A stretch of 64,000 bases of DNA. Source: Roseobacter sp. SK209-2-6 (GTDB taxonomy: Bacteria > Pseudomonadota > Alphaproteobacteria > Rhodobacterales > Rhodobacteraceae). Positions 42,428-53,667 of this stretch are shown piece by piece. Each line of letters starts with the position of its first letter. The stretch's first letter is position 1. The position numbers and the translations under genes were made by a program. The DNA is taken from the NCBI RefSeq assembly GCF_000169455.1, contig NZ_AAYC01000003.1, forward strand, positions 62,001 to 126,000, given 5' to 3'. The notes below the pieces were generated by a model. It was not told the DNA's origin. It did no database searches and saw only the letters and a list, made by a program, of their open reading frames with translations.

Positions 42428-42817
42428 GTGAATGTGGTGGCCAATCTGCTGAATGTCATACGAACAGAAAACGTCCGGCTTAATCCGGAAAAACTAGGAG
42501 AACTCTACGCGCAGCTTGGCGAAGCTGGGACAGAAGATGTGATCTGCCGTGCAATAGAAGAGCTGGCCGTCCGGCTAACTCATTGCGAACGGTTGTGGCG
42601 TCAGAATAATGTCCCGGACTTGCGCAAGAACGCGCGTTCGCTGATCGCTATTGCGGACCAGATCGGCATGAGCGCGATGTCTTCAATTGCCCGCGATGTC
42701 ACTATCGCAATCGACAATGAAGACCCGCCAGCCGTAGCGGCAATTCTGTTCCGTCTTCTGCGCGTTGGTGAGCGTTCGCTCACGGCCGTCTGGGACCAGC
42801 ACGACCTGTCTGTCTGA
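42428..42817 (+). CDS. Hpt-like helical protein lacking the phospho-accepting histidine
   Basis: 129 residues from a GTG at 42428 (CTAAG before it; no ATG upstream in frame). The segment ARSLIAIADQIGM (69-81) lines up with the Hpt core pattern AHxLKGxAxxxGA, but the histidine position is Arg70. The predicted protein is all helical, consistent with a four-helix Hpt fold. It might act as an inert competitor or scaffold in a phosphorelay, or be unrelated to signalling. It is followed by a strong terminator and is monocistronic. Confidence 0.55.
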   Translation: MNVVANLLNVIRTENVRLNPEKLGELYAQLGEAGTEDVICRAIEELAVRLTHCERLWRQNNVPDLRKNARSLIAIADQIGMSAMSSIARDVTIAIDNEDPPAVAAILFRLLRVGERSLTAVWDQHDLSV

Positions 42818-42846
42818 TAGTGTTCAAATTCCGGAGCCTAGCTCTG

Positions 42847-42895
42847 AAAAAGACCGAAGATAGCCCAGCGATTGCGGCTGTCTTCGGTCTTTTTG
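42847..42895. terminator. strong Rho-independent terminator
   Basis: AAAAAGACCGAAGATAGCC and GGCTGTCTTCGGTCTTTTT form a near-perfect stem (one G-U) with a 10-base loop, ending in five T. It stops the Hpt-like gene and, with A-runs on the left, would also work leftwards. Confidence 0.9.
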
Positions 42896-42986
42896 CTTTG
42901 CAGCATTGCGAAATTGCGTTCTTGGCTTGCCCGTCTCCATCGGCCAGGTAATCTGTCACTGAATTTACCCAAACGGAGTTTTCCGC

Positions 42987-44396
42987 ATGACCCTTCGCTT
43001 TGCTGAACCCTCATCGGCCACTCAGAAACTCCTAGTGATCAAACAAGATTTCTTGGCCGAGTGGTTGGAAACGCAAAGCCAGGAATGCAAAGACTGGGTC
43101 GCCACCAATGGGTTCAAGGCCTCAATTGGTGAGGTTCTTTTACTGCCCCAAGCGCTTGGGGCTGAGGTCCAGGCTCTTGCGGGTTTTGGAACTGCGGCTG
43201 CACGTCGCCGCCAACGTTTTCCCCTTGCCGCTGCTGCCCAGAAATTACCTGCAGCCTGCTACGCACTCCAGCTGGCACCATGCCCTGGCAATGCGTTAGA
43301 CGCGCTCTCCGCAGAGGAATTGCAGGTGGAATGTCTCGGATGGCTGCTGAGCCAGTATAAATTCACCCGCTACAAGGGCAAAAAGCCAGCTGTGCCCGAG
43401 CTTACCGCGCCTGATGGTATCCAGAGTCAAAGAGTCGAGCATCTTGCCAATGCTGAAGCACTGACCAGAGATCTAATAAACACGCCCGCGAACGACATGG
43501 GGCCGGCTGAACTGCAGCTCGCCGCTGAAGCACTGGCCGAAGAATTCGAAGCCTCTATTGGCCTCACCACTGGGGAGGAGCTGTTGGATGAAAACCTGCC
43601 TCTGATCCACACGGTTGGGCGCGCTTCCACACGTACTCCACGCCTTATTGATATGCGGTGGGGCAGTGCAGGACCCAAATTGACCCTGGTAGGCAAAGGG
43701 GTTTGCTTTGACACCGGTGGTCTGAACCTTAAACCCGGTGGCAGCATGGGGTTGATGAAGAAGGACATGGGAGGTGCTGCCAATGTCCTGGGGCTCGCCA
43801 GGATGATCATGTCGGCCAATCTTCCCCTTCAGCTGCGCGTCCTGATCCCGGCAGTAGAGAACGCAGTGGCAGGTGAAGCCTTCCGGCCCGGAGATGTGCT
43901 GCCGTCCCGAAAGGGGCTCACCGTGGAAATCAACAATACCGATGCCGAAGGACGCCTGGTTCTCGCCGATGCGCTGACGCTTGGCAGCGAAGATAAGCCA
44001 GACCTCATGATCTCGATGGCAACGCTGACCGGGGCCGCGCGCGTCGCTGTGGGACCCGATCTTGCGCCTTTTTACGCAAGTGAAGACGCAGATGCTCTGA
44101 CCCTTACCCAGAGTGCAGCCAAGCAGGCTGACCCGGTTTGGCGCATGCCTTTTCATGATGCTTATGAGGCAATGATCGAACCCGGCATAGCGGATCTGGA
44201 CAATGCGCCCTCTGGTGGGTTTGCAGGCTCCATTACTGCTGCTCTTTTCCTGCGCCGCTTTGCCGGAGAGAGCCGCTATATCCACTTTGACATCTATGGC
44301 TGGACGCCCAGCGCCGCACCCGCGCGCCCCAAAGGAGGTGCAGGCCAGGGGTGTCGCGCCCTCTTTGAAGCTCTGCCCCAGCTTCTTGACCTATGA
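42987..44396 (+). CDS. leucyl aminopeptidase family protein (M17)
   Basis: 469 residues. M17 signature NTDAEGRLVLADAL (about 313-326) and the preceding metal/active-site block GKGVCFDTGGLNLKP (about 236-250) with its Lys and Asp are intact; KKDMGGAANVLG follows. Cytosolic di-metal aminopeptidase acting in peptide turnover. The next gene, a cell-wall-peptide NlpC/P60 hydrolase, overlaps by 4 bases, suggesting joint use on muropeptides or dipeptides. The N-terminal domain is divergent, as is usual. Confidence 0.9.
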   Translation: MTLRFAEPSSATQKLLVIKQDFLAEWLETQSQECKDWVATNGFKASIGEVLLLPQALGAEVQALAGFGTAAARRRQRFPLAAAAQKLPAACYALQLAPCPGNALDALSAEELQVECLGWLLSQYKFTRYKGKKPAVPELTAPDGIQSQRVEHLANAEALTRDLINTPANDMGPAELQLAAEALAEEFEASIGLTTGEELLDENLPLIHTVGRASTRTPRLIDMRWGSAGPKLTLVGKGVCFDTGGLNLKPGGSMGLMKKDMGGAANVLGLARMIMSANLPLQLRVLIPAVENAVAGEAFRPGDVLPSRKGLTVEINNTDAEGRLVLADALTLGSEDKPDLMISMATLTGAARVAVGPDLAPFYASEDADALTLTQSAAKQADPVWRMPFHDAYEAMIEPGIADLDNAPSGGFAGSITAALFLRRFAGESRYIHFDIYGWTPSAAPARPKGGAGQGCRALFEALPQLLDL

Positions 44397-45247
44397 CTGC
44401 AGTGCGCGCCAAAATCAGCCCGCAGGATCGCCGTCGTACCCCCGTGAATGACCGAATATGCGCCAGCCATCTCGCGGCAGATTTTCCAGAGCTGACACCG
44501 GCTGCGGGTAGAGCGGCGCAAGTCGCCCCGTCCGTGTCTGATTTGTTGCGCGCCCCTGATGGAGCACGCGACAGGCAGCTGCTGTGCGGAGAAACCGTTA
44601 CGGTCTTTGAGGAGCGCTCAGGCTGGAGCTTTGTACAAGCCAGCAAAGATGCCTACGTCGGCTACCTGCTTTCGGAGCACCTGGAACCAGCTCTGGAAAT
44701 GACCCATTGGGTCTGCACCCCAGCCAGCCATGCTTATAGCAGGGCAGACTTCAAATCGCAGGAACGCTGCGGGTTGAGCCATGGTAGCCGATTGCTAGTA
44801 GATGGTTATGAGGGGCGGTTTGCTGCGACCAATCAGGGGTTCGTGCCTGCAATTCATCTCGCCCCTCTCTCGCATGTGCAATCAGATCCCGTGTCGGTAG
44901 CCGAGCTTTTTCTTGGCACGCCCTATCTCTGGGGCGGGAACAGCCGCTGGGGTATAGATTGCTCTGGATTGGTGCAAAGCGCGCTCGTGGCCTCCGGTAT
45001 CCTTTGCCCCGGTGACAGCGATCAGCAAGAGGCTGAAACAGGCTCCCTCCTCCCCGATGGCTCAGCCTATCAACGTGGGGATCTTTTGTTTTGGAAAGGG
45101 CATGTCGCGATCTTGCGCGATCGCGAGACACTGATCCACGCCAATGCCCATGCCATGGCTGTCGCTATCGAGCCTTTGAAAACTGCGATAACGCGCATAG
45201 CAGATCAAGGCGACGGATCTGTCACGGCGCATAAACGGCTGCCATAG
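44393..45247 (+). CDS. NlpC/P60 family peptidase with SH3-like domains
   Basis: 284 residues. N-terminal half (about 50-160) holds bacterial SH3-like segments (LLCGETVTVFEERSGWSFVQ and GYEGRFAATNQGFVP); the C-terminal NlpC/P60 domain has the catalytic Cys190 in WGIDCSGLV, His237 in WKGHVAIL and a further His in LIHANAHA. No signal peptide, so it is probably a cytosolic gamma-D-glutamyl peptidase that recycles murein peptides, of the YkfC type. It overlaps the M17 aminopeptidase gene by 4 bases, which would digest its products. Confidence 0.87.
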   Translation: MTAVRAKISPQDRRRTPVNDRICASHLAADFPELTPAAGRAAQVAPSVSDLLRAPDGARDRQLLCGETVTVFEERSGWSFVQASKDAYVGYLLSEHLEPALEMTHWVCTPASHAYSRADFKSQERCGLSHGSRLLVDGYEGRFAATNQGFVPAIHLAPLSHVQSDPVSVAELFLGTPYLWGGNSRWGIDCSGLVQSALVASGILCPGDSDQQEAETGSLLPDGSAYQRGDLLFWKGHVAILRDRETLIHANAHAMAVAIEPLKTAITRIADQGDGSVTAHKRLP

Positions 45248-45278
45248 GTTGCCAACCAAGGTTCCCTTAGCCCCTGTC

Positions 45279-45314
45279 ACCCCCTTCAACCTATCTATGT
45301 GATAGGGGGGGGGC
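45279..45314. terminator. hairpin with G9 tract between convergent genes
   Basis: CCTATC (45290-45295) and GATAGG (45301-45306) pair around TATGT, and a CCCCC run just before can pair with part of the nine-G run at 45305-45313. It lies between convergent NlpC/P60 and DUF2794 genes, so a terminator role is likely although a T-run is lacking. Confidence 0.45.
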
Positions 45315-45361
45315 AGCAATGGGATAAAAAGGTTCTTCAGATCTGTCGAAACGAGTGGACT

Positions 45362-45730
45362 TTAGTCTACTGCACGGATCAGCTTTCGTTCCAAAACGCG
45401 CAATACCGCGCGCAGGTCCGAGCCCCGTTTCATTATGCGGCCATCCATACCGATAACAGAATACTGCCCCTGTTTCAGGCGCAATTTCGGCTGCTTTTCT
45501 ATCCGATAAAGCGGATGCTCGGCGGTGCGACGGAACACGGAGAAAACGGCCAGTTCTCTTAGGCAGGAAATTCCGTAGTCTCGCCACTCACCAGCGGCAA
45601 CCATACGACCATATAGGGACATGATCACCGACATTTCGCGCCGATCGAATGCTACCTGTTGCGGGATGGAGACTCCACCGGAGCCTCCCTGTGACGCCCC
45701 TGATGGGGTCTCCGACTGATCAACTCTCAT
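45362..45730 (-). CDS. DUF2794 family protein
   Basis: 122 residues. The family block FDRREMSVIMSLYGRMVAAG (28-47) followed by EWRDYGISCL, VFSVFRR and LYRIEKQPKL is unmistakable for DUF2794, a small alphaproteobacterial family of unknown function. The first 25 residues are low-complexity and variable. Possibly in one unit with the two leftward genes upstream (54 bases away). Confidence 0.85.
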   Translation of the reverse strand: MRVDQSETPSGASQGGSGGVSIPQQVAFDRREMSVIMSLYGRMVAAGEWRDYGISCLRELAVFSVFRRTAEHPLYRIEKQPKLRLKQGQYSVIGMDGRIMKRGSDLRAVLRVLERKLIRAVD

Positions 45731-45784
45731 GCCTCAGCGTCACTGTTAATTGCGAGGAAAGCAAGAAAAATCCCGAAATCATCC

Positions 45785-46225
45785 CTATTTGCGATGTGCC
45801 TCTGGAACCCAATCCGCTGTTTCGCGATTCCAAAAGCGATTTGGATTGCCTTCGTCCTGGCCGCGAATATGCAGGCTTCGAAAACTGGGAACCAACTGGA
45901 TAACCGGTTCTTCATAGGGATGCGCATGATAAATCCCCCGCAACAGGGGCTCTAGCGCCTGACCAGACTTGGGCACAAAGAACTGGAGTTCTGCGCAAGG
46001 TACTTCGACCACATGATCGGTCGCGGCATTGATGCCGCCCCCAGTCGAGCGAAACTGCTGCACCCCTTCTGAGGTCGTGAAGGCCACCTGATCGTAGTCT
46101 CCCCAAGTGAGCGGCTCGGCCTCCAATATCGCTGACATAACCCGTTGCATGGCTTCTTTGGGTACCTGCACCAGCACCCTTGTTCCCGTCTCAATGGAAA
46201 AACGCGCCGAGGTAACTTCAAGCAT
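45785..46225 (-). CDS. CutA/NIF3-like (YqfO-type) domain protein
   Basis: 146 residues with the pattern of the CutA-like insert domain of NIF3/YqfO proteins: TRVLVQVPKEAMQRVMSAIL, WGDYDQVAFTT, FRSTGGGINAATDHV, ELQFFVPKSG and the hallmark AHPYEEPVIQLV. The family forms PII-like trimers; stand-alone versions have no fixed function. Start at the ATG at 46225, inside the end of the winged-helix regulator gene (8-base overlap), so the two are translationally coupled and may form a regulator-ligand-sensor pair. Confidence 0.75.
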   Translation of the reverse strand: MLEVTSARFSIETGTRVLVQVPKEAMQRVMSAILEAEPLTWGDYDQVAFTTSEGVQQFRSTGGGINAATDHVVEVPCAELQFFVPKSGQALEPLLRGIYHAHPYEEPVIQLVPSFRSLHIRGQDEGNPNRFWNRETADWVPEAHRK

Positions 46226-46919
46226 TGATCAACTCCCCACAGTTTAGGTCCAGAATCTCCTGCAAGGCGCGCCTGCCCGGCCCCGTAAGCGTCAAACCGC
46301 GTTTGTGGGTGTTGCGTTGCATCCAGCCACGCTCAAGGGCGTGGGAAAGGACCTGTTTGCCAAGAGGCCCCGAGACATGCAGCTTACGCTCCGTCCAATC
46401 CATGCAGGGACGCGCAAAAGGTTGGCGACCCAACTTTTGAGGAAGCGTGACGCCCAGCTTCTGCCATTCCTCTCCTGGACGGACAGCAAAAGCACCATTT
46501 TCTTCCCTTAATAGCCCCCGCGCTAAAAATTGCTCCGTCATCGCAACCGCCAAAGGTCCGGCAAGATGGTCATAGCAGCTCCTTACTTGTGCGATTTCAC
46601 CGGCCTTTCGCCGCTGCACGTGATGGAGGCTGCTGCTGGGAGCAATGACTGCCAGTTGCTCCAACATCCGCGCCACTTCTTCATTGGCCAGACGGTTAAA
46701 CACACAGCGTCCACGTTTCTCCGCGACAATGAGGTCGGCGTTCTGTAACAGACGCAGATGAGCGGTGGCAGTCTGCGCGGTTACGCCCGCGGCAGAGGCG
46801 AGCTCTTTGTTTGTATAGGCCCTCCCATCCATAAGCTCACAGAGCATCCGGGTGCGGCTGGCATCACTCAACGCCTGCCCAACAATATCAAATCGAGGTG
46901 TTTTTGCTGCTGTCATCAT
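46218..46919 (-). CDS. ArsR-type winged-helix transcriptional regulator
   Basis: 233 residues from the ATG at 46919 (an adjacent ATG at 46916 is equivalent; an in-frame TTG at 46955 is unlikely). N-terminal ArsR-like winged helix (about 8-85): ALSDASRTRMLCELMDG, TNKELASAAGVTAQTATAHL and the wing ADLIVAEKRGRCVFNRLA. The remaining 140 residues are an additional C-terminal domain not found in small ArsR proteins, with no classical metal-binding cysteine pair visible. Coupled to the CutA/NIF3-like gene. Confidence 0.78.
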   Translation of the reverse strand: MMTAAKTPRFDIVGQALSDASRTRMLCELMDGRAYTNKELASAAGVTAQTATAHLRLLQNADLIVAEKRGRCVFNRLANEEVARMLEQLAVIAPSSSLHHVQRRKAGEIAQVRSCYDHLAGPLAVAMTEQFLARGLLREENGAFAVRPGEEWQKLGVTLPQKLGRQPFARPCMDWTERKLHVSGPLGKQVLSHALERGWMQRNTHKRGLTLTGPGRRALQEILDLNCGELINA

Positions 46920-47172
46920 GTGGAGAGTGTAGCTTTGGTTGCCTCTACTTCCCAAACAAATCCCTTCGATGCAGAACGAACTGTAATGCTGAGGCCTCCG
47001 AATTTCCCCACCGCTGCTTAACCCAGAACTAACTCTATCTGTTCAACACTGCCCGGCAAAACTGAACCTTCAGAGAACCTGTCCAACGGCAAAAACCTAG
47101 GCCAGGCGAGTATTCTGATCTAAAACCAATGACAGAACCTGCATGTTGTTTTCGAACTTTCTGGAGCCCTAA

Positions 47173-47652
47173 ATGGCAACGCCACGCAAATTTATTCTAA
47201 TAGGTTTAGTCAGCTTCAGCAGCCTGCTCGGCCTCGTCGGCGCCCAGCTGGACGCAGGGCCACGTTTTTCCGACAAGCACGTTTTTAAGCGTGCCGCATT
47301 GATGAATATTCAGAAAACTTCCCTAGACACTTTGTCGAGCATGAGCAGCGGCCGAATAGTCTTTGATGCTGAATTAGCAACGCTTCAACGAAAGATATTG
47401 ATGCGCGCGACCCGTTCAATCCCAAAGCACTTTCGCCGTCAGAGGATGGAACCCAATTCAAACGCGCGCGAGATACTCTGGCAGCAGTGGCCAAAGTTTA
47501 AGGCGCGCGCTCAGATTGCCAATCAAATGGCAAAACGGCTTGATACCCGTTCCATCACCGGTCTCAGGAGCAGCTTACCCGATCTGATAAGCGCTTGCCA
47601 TGCCTGCCACAGCGAATACCGCAGGAAGCCAAACAGCTTTATCACGCATTAA
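47173..47652 (+). CDS. class II cytochrome c (cytochrome c'-like)
   Basis: 159 residues. Signal-type N-terminus (FILIGLVSFSSLLGLVGA) and a single haem c motif CHACH (Cys142, Cys145, His146) close to the C-terminus, the diagnostic position for class II cytochromes c, with an otherwise helical body. Periplasmic; cytochromes c' bind NO or other gases or transfer electrons. It converges with a GGDEF-EAL protein that also has a periplasmic CxxCH motif. Family assignment is from motif position and fold, not from close sequence match. Confidence 0.7.
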   Translation: MATPRKFILIGLVSFSSLLGLVGAQLDAGPRFSDKHVFKRAALMNIQKTSLDTLSSMSSGRIVFDAELATLQRKILMRATRSIPKHFRRQRMEPNSNAREILWQQWPKFKARAQIANQMAKRLDTRSITGLRSSLPDLISACHACHSEYRRKPNSFITH

Positions 47653-47787
47653 GCCATGCTTGGCTGCTATAGGAAGTTTGCAAAATAAGCTGTCAGATGC
47701 TGCACAGCATCTAGAGAGACCATGGTGTCCTTGGCAGTATCCCTGTGCTACCAGCCAACCCACGGTTATGCTCCAGGAAACCTCTAT

Positions 47788-49845
47788 TCATCCCAACCCA
47801 GAGCGCCTTGCCTTTTCAGCCTGGCGACCAATTGCTTTGTGAAAGTAGGATCGAGCGTTTTCAAGCTCCATGGGTTTGGAGAAGAGGTACCCTTGCCCGA
47901 CCAAACGCTTGCCGAAGTTCAAAAGATTGGCCTGTTCCTGGGTCTCTATTCCCTCGATAACCAGATCCATCCCCAAACTCTCGGACATGGCAGAGATATG
48001 CTGCAACAATTGAAGGCGGTCGTACTCGAACTCGATTTCTTTAACAAACTCACCATCAATTTTGATTTCGTCAAACTTCATGCGCAATAGATAAGCCAGC
48101 GAAGAGTAACCCGTCCCGAAATCATCCAAAGCGGTCCTTGTACCGATCTGGCGCAGATGCCCCAGTGTCTTGTGAACAAGCTCCCAGTTTTCGATGGCTG
48201 CGGTTTCCGTGATCTCCACGGTCAGGCGATTGGGTGCTAATCCGGTTGACCAGAGAATATCCTGTATCTCTTCCTGTAAGGGCCCCGTGCGGAAACTATT
48301 TGCAGAGAGGTTCACGGCGATGGGAACCGCTTCGTCTGTTTCTGCCTCCAAGGCGACAGAGAACTTTGCAGCCTCTTCCAGAACGCTAAGGTCCAGGTCA
48401 CGAACCGCGCCCGTGTTCTCGGCAATGTTCACATATTCTTCCGGCGATATTTCCTCGCCGTTCAGGCACCATCTGGACAGCGTTTCAAACCCCTTAAAAC
48501 GCCCATCATGCAGACATACCTTAGGCTGCAAAACGATACGCATTTGCCGGTCCTGGATAGACTCTCTCAGGCCAGCCGCGATTGTGTTTTGCCGATTGAT
48601 CGAGTTGTCCAAGTCCTTGTCATAGATTTGGAAGGTATCTTTGCCGCGTTCCTTAGCCAAATAGAGAGCAGCATCCGCGGCCTTCAGTAGATCCGAAGCC
48701 AATTCCGATTTGACCTTTTTCAACTCAGCAATGCCAATTGAGCATTTGGGTAAGATCTCCCACTGTTCAAACAGCAAAGGCGCTTTCATTTCCTTCAGGA
48801 TCATTTCGGCCAATTGGCTTGGATCATCGCTCCCCTGCTGTGCCTCCCAGATAATCGCAAATTCATCTCCACCCAGCCGGGCAACAAACCCCTTCTCGGT
48901 TTCCACGCATTTTGAGAGACGTGCCGCGACCTCCACCAAAAGCGCATCCCCCGCAGCATGGCCCATAGTGTCATTCACACCCTTGAAGCCATCCAGATCG
49001 ATCAAGGCAGCATTGAGAGTATCGCTTTGTGCACCTTCGAACGCTTCATTCAAATGATCGTTGAAGAGTTTGCGGTTTGGCAGGCCGGTCAAGGTGTCAT
49101 GCGACAAGAGGAACTTTTCTTTCGCCTCAGCCTCACTCTTCATTTTTTCAAGGCCAATGCGCGCCTCCAGCCGAATGAGCTTCACATTCCGGTTGCGCTC
49201 ACGCGTTGCCAAAAGCCAGATTACAATAAGCGAAAAGGCAAAAAGCAATATCGCATTTTGAAGATTCTTCCAGAATTTATCCGTCAGGTCACGCTCGACA
49301 ATATAGGTGCCCATGACATCGCCAATCTGGTATTTGTTTTGCCGCAGCACCTCATTGTGGCAGGTCACACAGCTTTCGCTACTGGCGATAGACGGCACAA
49401 TTGTGCGGCCCACTAGCCGATCATTTTCAAACCTGCTTTCGTGAAATGCAGACTGTTCGGGATTTGCTGCAAAAGCGCTCATGACCGCAGTGAGGCGTGG
49501 GTCGCTTTCCGCCAGGCCAAGTTCGAACCCAGGCAGCCCTGGCATCCGGACCGATGTGTCGTACTGGCTGCTCGTTCGCTCATTTGCTGCGGTGAAATGT
49601 TCAATGCCAAGTCGTCGAAAAGTTGCCGGAACTGGAGCACCTTCTCCTCGATTTTGGGAGAATACCGAAACAAAACTGTTTGTCATCTCGATGAGTTGCA
49701 GCCGCTCCTGCTCACTCACCGATCTATCTTCGGCCCAGGCAATAAAGAAAAAGCCGACGGCCAGGAGAGAGGCCGCAAGCGTCGCGCATGCGAAAGAAGT
49801 GCCAGTATTGATCCGGCCTGGATCTGTGGGGTCGTCGTGCGCCAT
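47788..49845 (-). CDS. GGDEF-EAL protein with periplasmic haem-c-type sensor domain
   Basis: 685 residues. Membrane segment (about 17-38), periplasmic domain (about 40-195) of Tll0287/DUF3365 type containing CVTCH (Cys159, Cys162, His163), second membrane segment (about 198-213), then GGDEF and EAL domains. The cyclase motif GGDEF (325-329) is intact, as are DLDGFKGVND and DTLTGLPNR; no RxxD inhibitory site is seen. In the phosphodiesterase domain EAL reads ETL (454-456) but the glutamate, DDFGTG, KIDGEF and EGIET are present, so both activities are possible. It should couple redox or gas sensing at a c-type haem to c-di-GMP. Confidence 0.85.
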   Translation of the reverse strand: MAHDDPTDPGRINTGTSFACATLAASLLAVGFFFIAWAEDRSVSEQERLQLIEMTNSFVSVFSQNRGEGAPVPATFRRLGIEHFTAANERTSSQYDTSVRMPGLPGFELGLAESDPRLTAVMSAFAANPEQSAFHESRFENDRLVGRTIVPSIASSESCVTCHNEVLRQNKYQIGDVMGTYIVERDLTDKFWKNLQNAILLFAFSLIVIWLLATRERNRNVKLIRLEARIGLEKMKSEAEAKEKFLLSHDTLTGLPNRKLFNDHLNEAFEGAQSDTLNAALIDLDGFKGVNDTMGHAAGDALLVEVAARLSKCVETEKGFVARLGGDEFAIIWEAQQGSDDPSQLAEMILKEMKAPLLFEQWEILPKCSIGIAELKKVKSELASDLLKAADAALYLAKERGKDTFQIYDKDLDNSINRQNTIAAGLRESIQDRQMRIVLQPKVCLHDGRFKGFETLSRWCLNGEEISPEEYVNIAENTGAVRDLDLSVLEEAAKFSVALEAETDEAVPIAVNLSANSFRTGPLQEEIQDILWSTGLAPNRLTVEITETAAIENWELVHKTLGHLRQIGTRTALDDFGTGYSSLAYLLRMKFDEIKIDGEFVKEIEFEYDRLQLLQHISAMSESLGMDLVIEGIETQEQANLLNFGKRLVGQGYLFSKPMELENARSYFHKAIGRQAEKARRSGLG

Positions 49846-50063
49846 CCCGAGGCATCCTGTTCGCCTGTTTCCTTGCCGGCAATCAGAGCGAAACTTGTTT
49901 AATTCAGCATTTACATCGCCGCGCTCAAGCGCTGCTTTTAAAAGCTTAATGCCAAAACTCTACCTAAAATTGCACAGGCTCTGACAGGGCGTCGGAGGAA
50001 TGCAACCAGCGCCTTTTTAGCGTTGCCGCCCCAGACCTATGGATCCGGGACAGCAAGAATTCA

Positions 50064-52504
<2,441 letters not shown>

Positions 52505-52685
52505 CTATCAAGGCAAGGCTGGTTTCCGGACTTTCATCGGGGTCAAATGACCGGCCGCAGCGCCTTCCCGGGGTCCTCGTCCCAGTGGCTCTTGCTACGC
52601 CCTTGCCCGATGTTACCGTTGCGGGGGCAGTGCCGGATTCACACCGGCTTCCCAATTCTCCGCCCCAATGGGACGACACCTTACT
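52505..52685 (-). promoter_or_regulatory. cobalamin (B12) riboswitch in the gbcA leader
   Basis: Read leftwards the leader contains, in order: a G-rich 5' stem region (GGTGTCGTCCC), TTGGGAA, the stem GCCGGTGTGAATCCGGC, the B12-box core CTGCCCCCGCAACGGTAA (about 52613-52633), the peripheral CACTGGGA and CCCCGGGAAGG elements, and the closing AAGTCCGGAAACCAGCC (about 52517-52534). This matches the conserved order of the AdoCbl riboswitch. About 110 bases separate it from the gbcA start, and no other gene lies between; the upstream TetR gene ends before it. The expression platform (terminator or ribosome-site sequestration) is not obvious. Confidence 0.93.
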
Positions 52686-52865
52686 TAATAGGAAAATTAG
52701 CCAGATCTTGCGGTTCTGATCGCTTGATTACGACTTTGAAAAATCTGGAAAAGACATGTAGCTAAATTGCGTGTTTGCAGGCCTTTGCCAACCTGATCCA
52801 GACAACAAAGGGAAGCGACACCTCAGGCGAAGAATGCGCCCTTCCGAAGGCAAAGGCATAGGGAA

Positions 52866-53492
52866 TCAACCCGCAGCCACACCATAGCGGGCAAGGAAGG
52901 TTCCCACGGCCCCCTCGATGACGCGGCTTCGTTCCTCTTCAGAAAACTCAATGTCGATCTTGAAAAGAAGTCGTGGAACCAGATCAGCGCGACAAAGCTC
53001 TGCGAACTGATCTGCCGCTAGGTCAAAGTCTTCGATCTCAAGCTCGCCCTTGCTTACCGCATGTTCCAGATAGTCGCGGATCTTTCCGCGTATCAACATT
53101 GGCCCGCTTTCATAGAACTCGCGTCCGAGATCTGGAAACCGGTCCGATTCCGCGACGCAGATCCGAAACATCTGGATCCCGAATTCTGACAATGAAACAG
53201 AAAGGATATGTGCAGCGGCAGCGCGCAAAACATCGCGCGGTGTACAACAGGCCCCACTCAGATCCATTGGTTTATCAGCTTGCCGGGCACATTCGCTGCG
53301 TGCAACCTCCATGAAAAGCAGGCGTTTGTCAGGGAAGTAGCTATAAAGCGTCGCCTTCGACACACCTGCAGCACGCGCGATATCATCAACGCTGGCGCCT
53401 TCAAAACCATCTGCAAGAAAAACTTCACGCGCCCCTTTCAGGACCTGGTCAAATTTGCGACCAGTCCTCAGGATGCTGGCTTGCTGGTTCAT
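52866..53492 (-). CDS. TetR family transcriptional regulator
   Basis: 208 residues. N-terminal helix-turn-helix (about 12-62) with GFEGASVDDIARAAGVSKAT and LYSYFPDKRLLF, then a ligand-binding helical domain of the AefR-like type. Located upstream of gbcA on the same strand with the riboswitch between, and downstream of the MmgE/PrpD gene. A role in regulating the betaine genes or the PrpD-type gene is possible but not shown by the sequence. ATG at 53492. Confidence 0.85.
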   Translation of the reverse strand: MNQQASILRTGRKFDQVLKGAREVFLADGFEGASVDDIARAAGVSKATLYSYFPDKRLLFMEVARSECARQADKPMDLSGACCTPRDVLRAAAAHILSVSLSEFGIQMFRICVAESDRFPDLGREFYESGPMLIRGKIRDYLEHAVSKGELEIEDFDLAADQFAELCRADLVPRLLFKIDIEFSEEERSRVIEGAVGTFLARYGVAAG

Positions 53493-53667
53493 CAGGGTCC
53501 TCGTGCGCTGGCAGTCTGAACCTGCAGTCTAGCCGACTTCCCCCAGCTTCAACAACTCTCTCCTGATGGGGCTGCTCAACTTCACGAGATTGTTGAGGGC
53601 AGACAATCCCAAAACGCCTCAGCGCTGAACGCATTCCTGGCCTGCCCCCCTAAAGCTATGCCATGCC

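Noticed and set aside
45305-45313. G9 homopolymer as a phase-variation tract
   Set aside because: It lies outside coding sequence between convergent genes and is better explained as part of a stem; no reading frame depends on it.
49510-49530. TTCGAA-type sequence resembling a tRNA T-loop
   Set aside because: It lies inside the GGDEF-EAL gene and no cloverleaf can be built around it.
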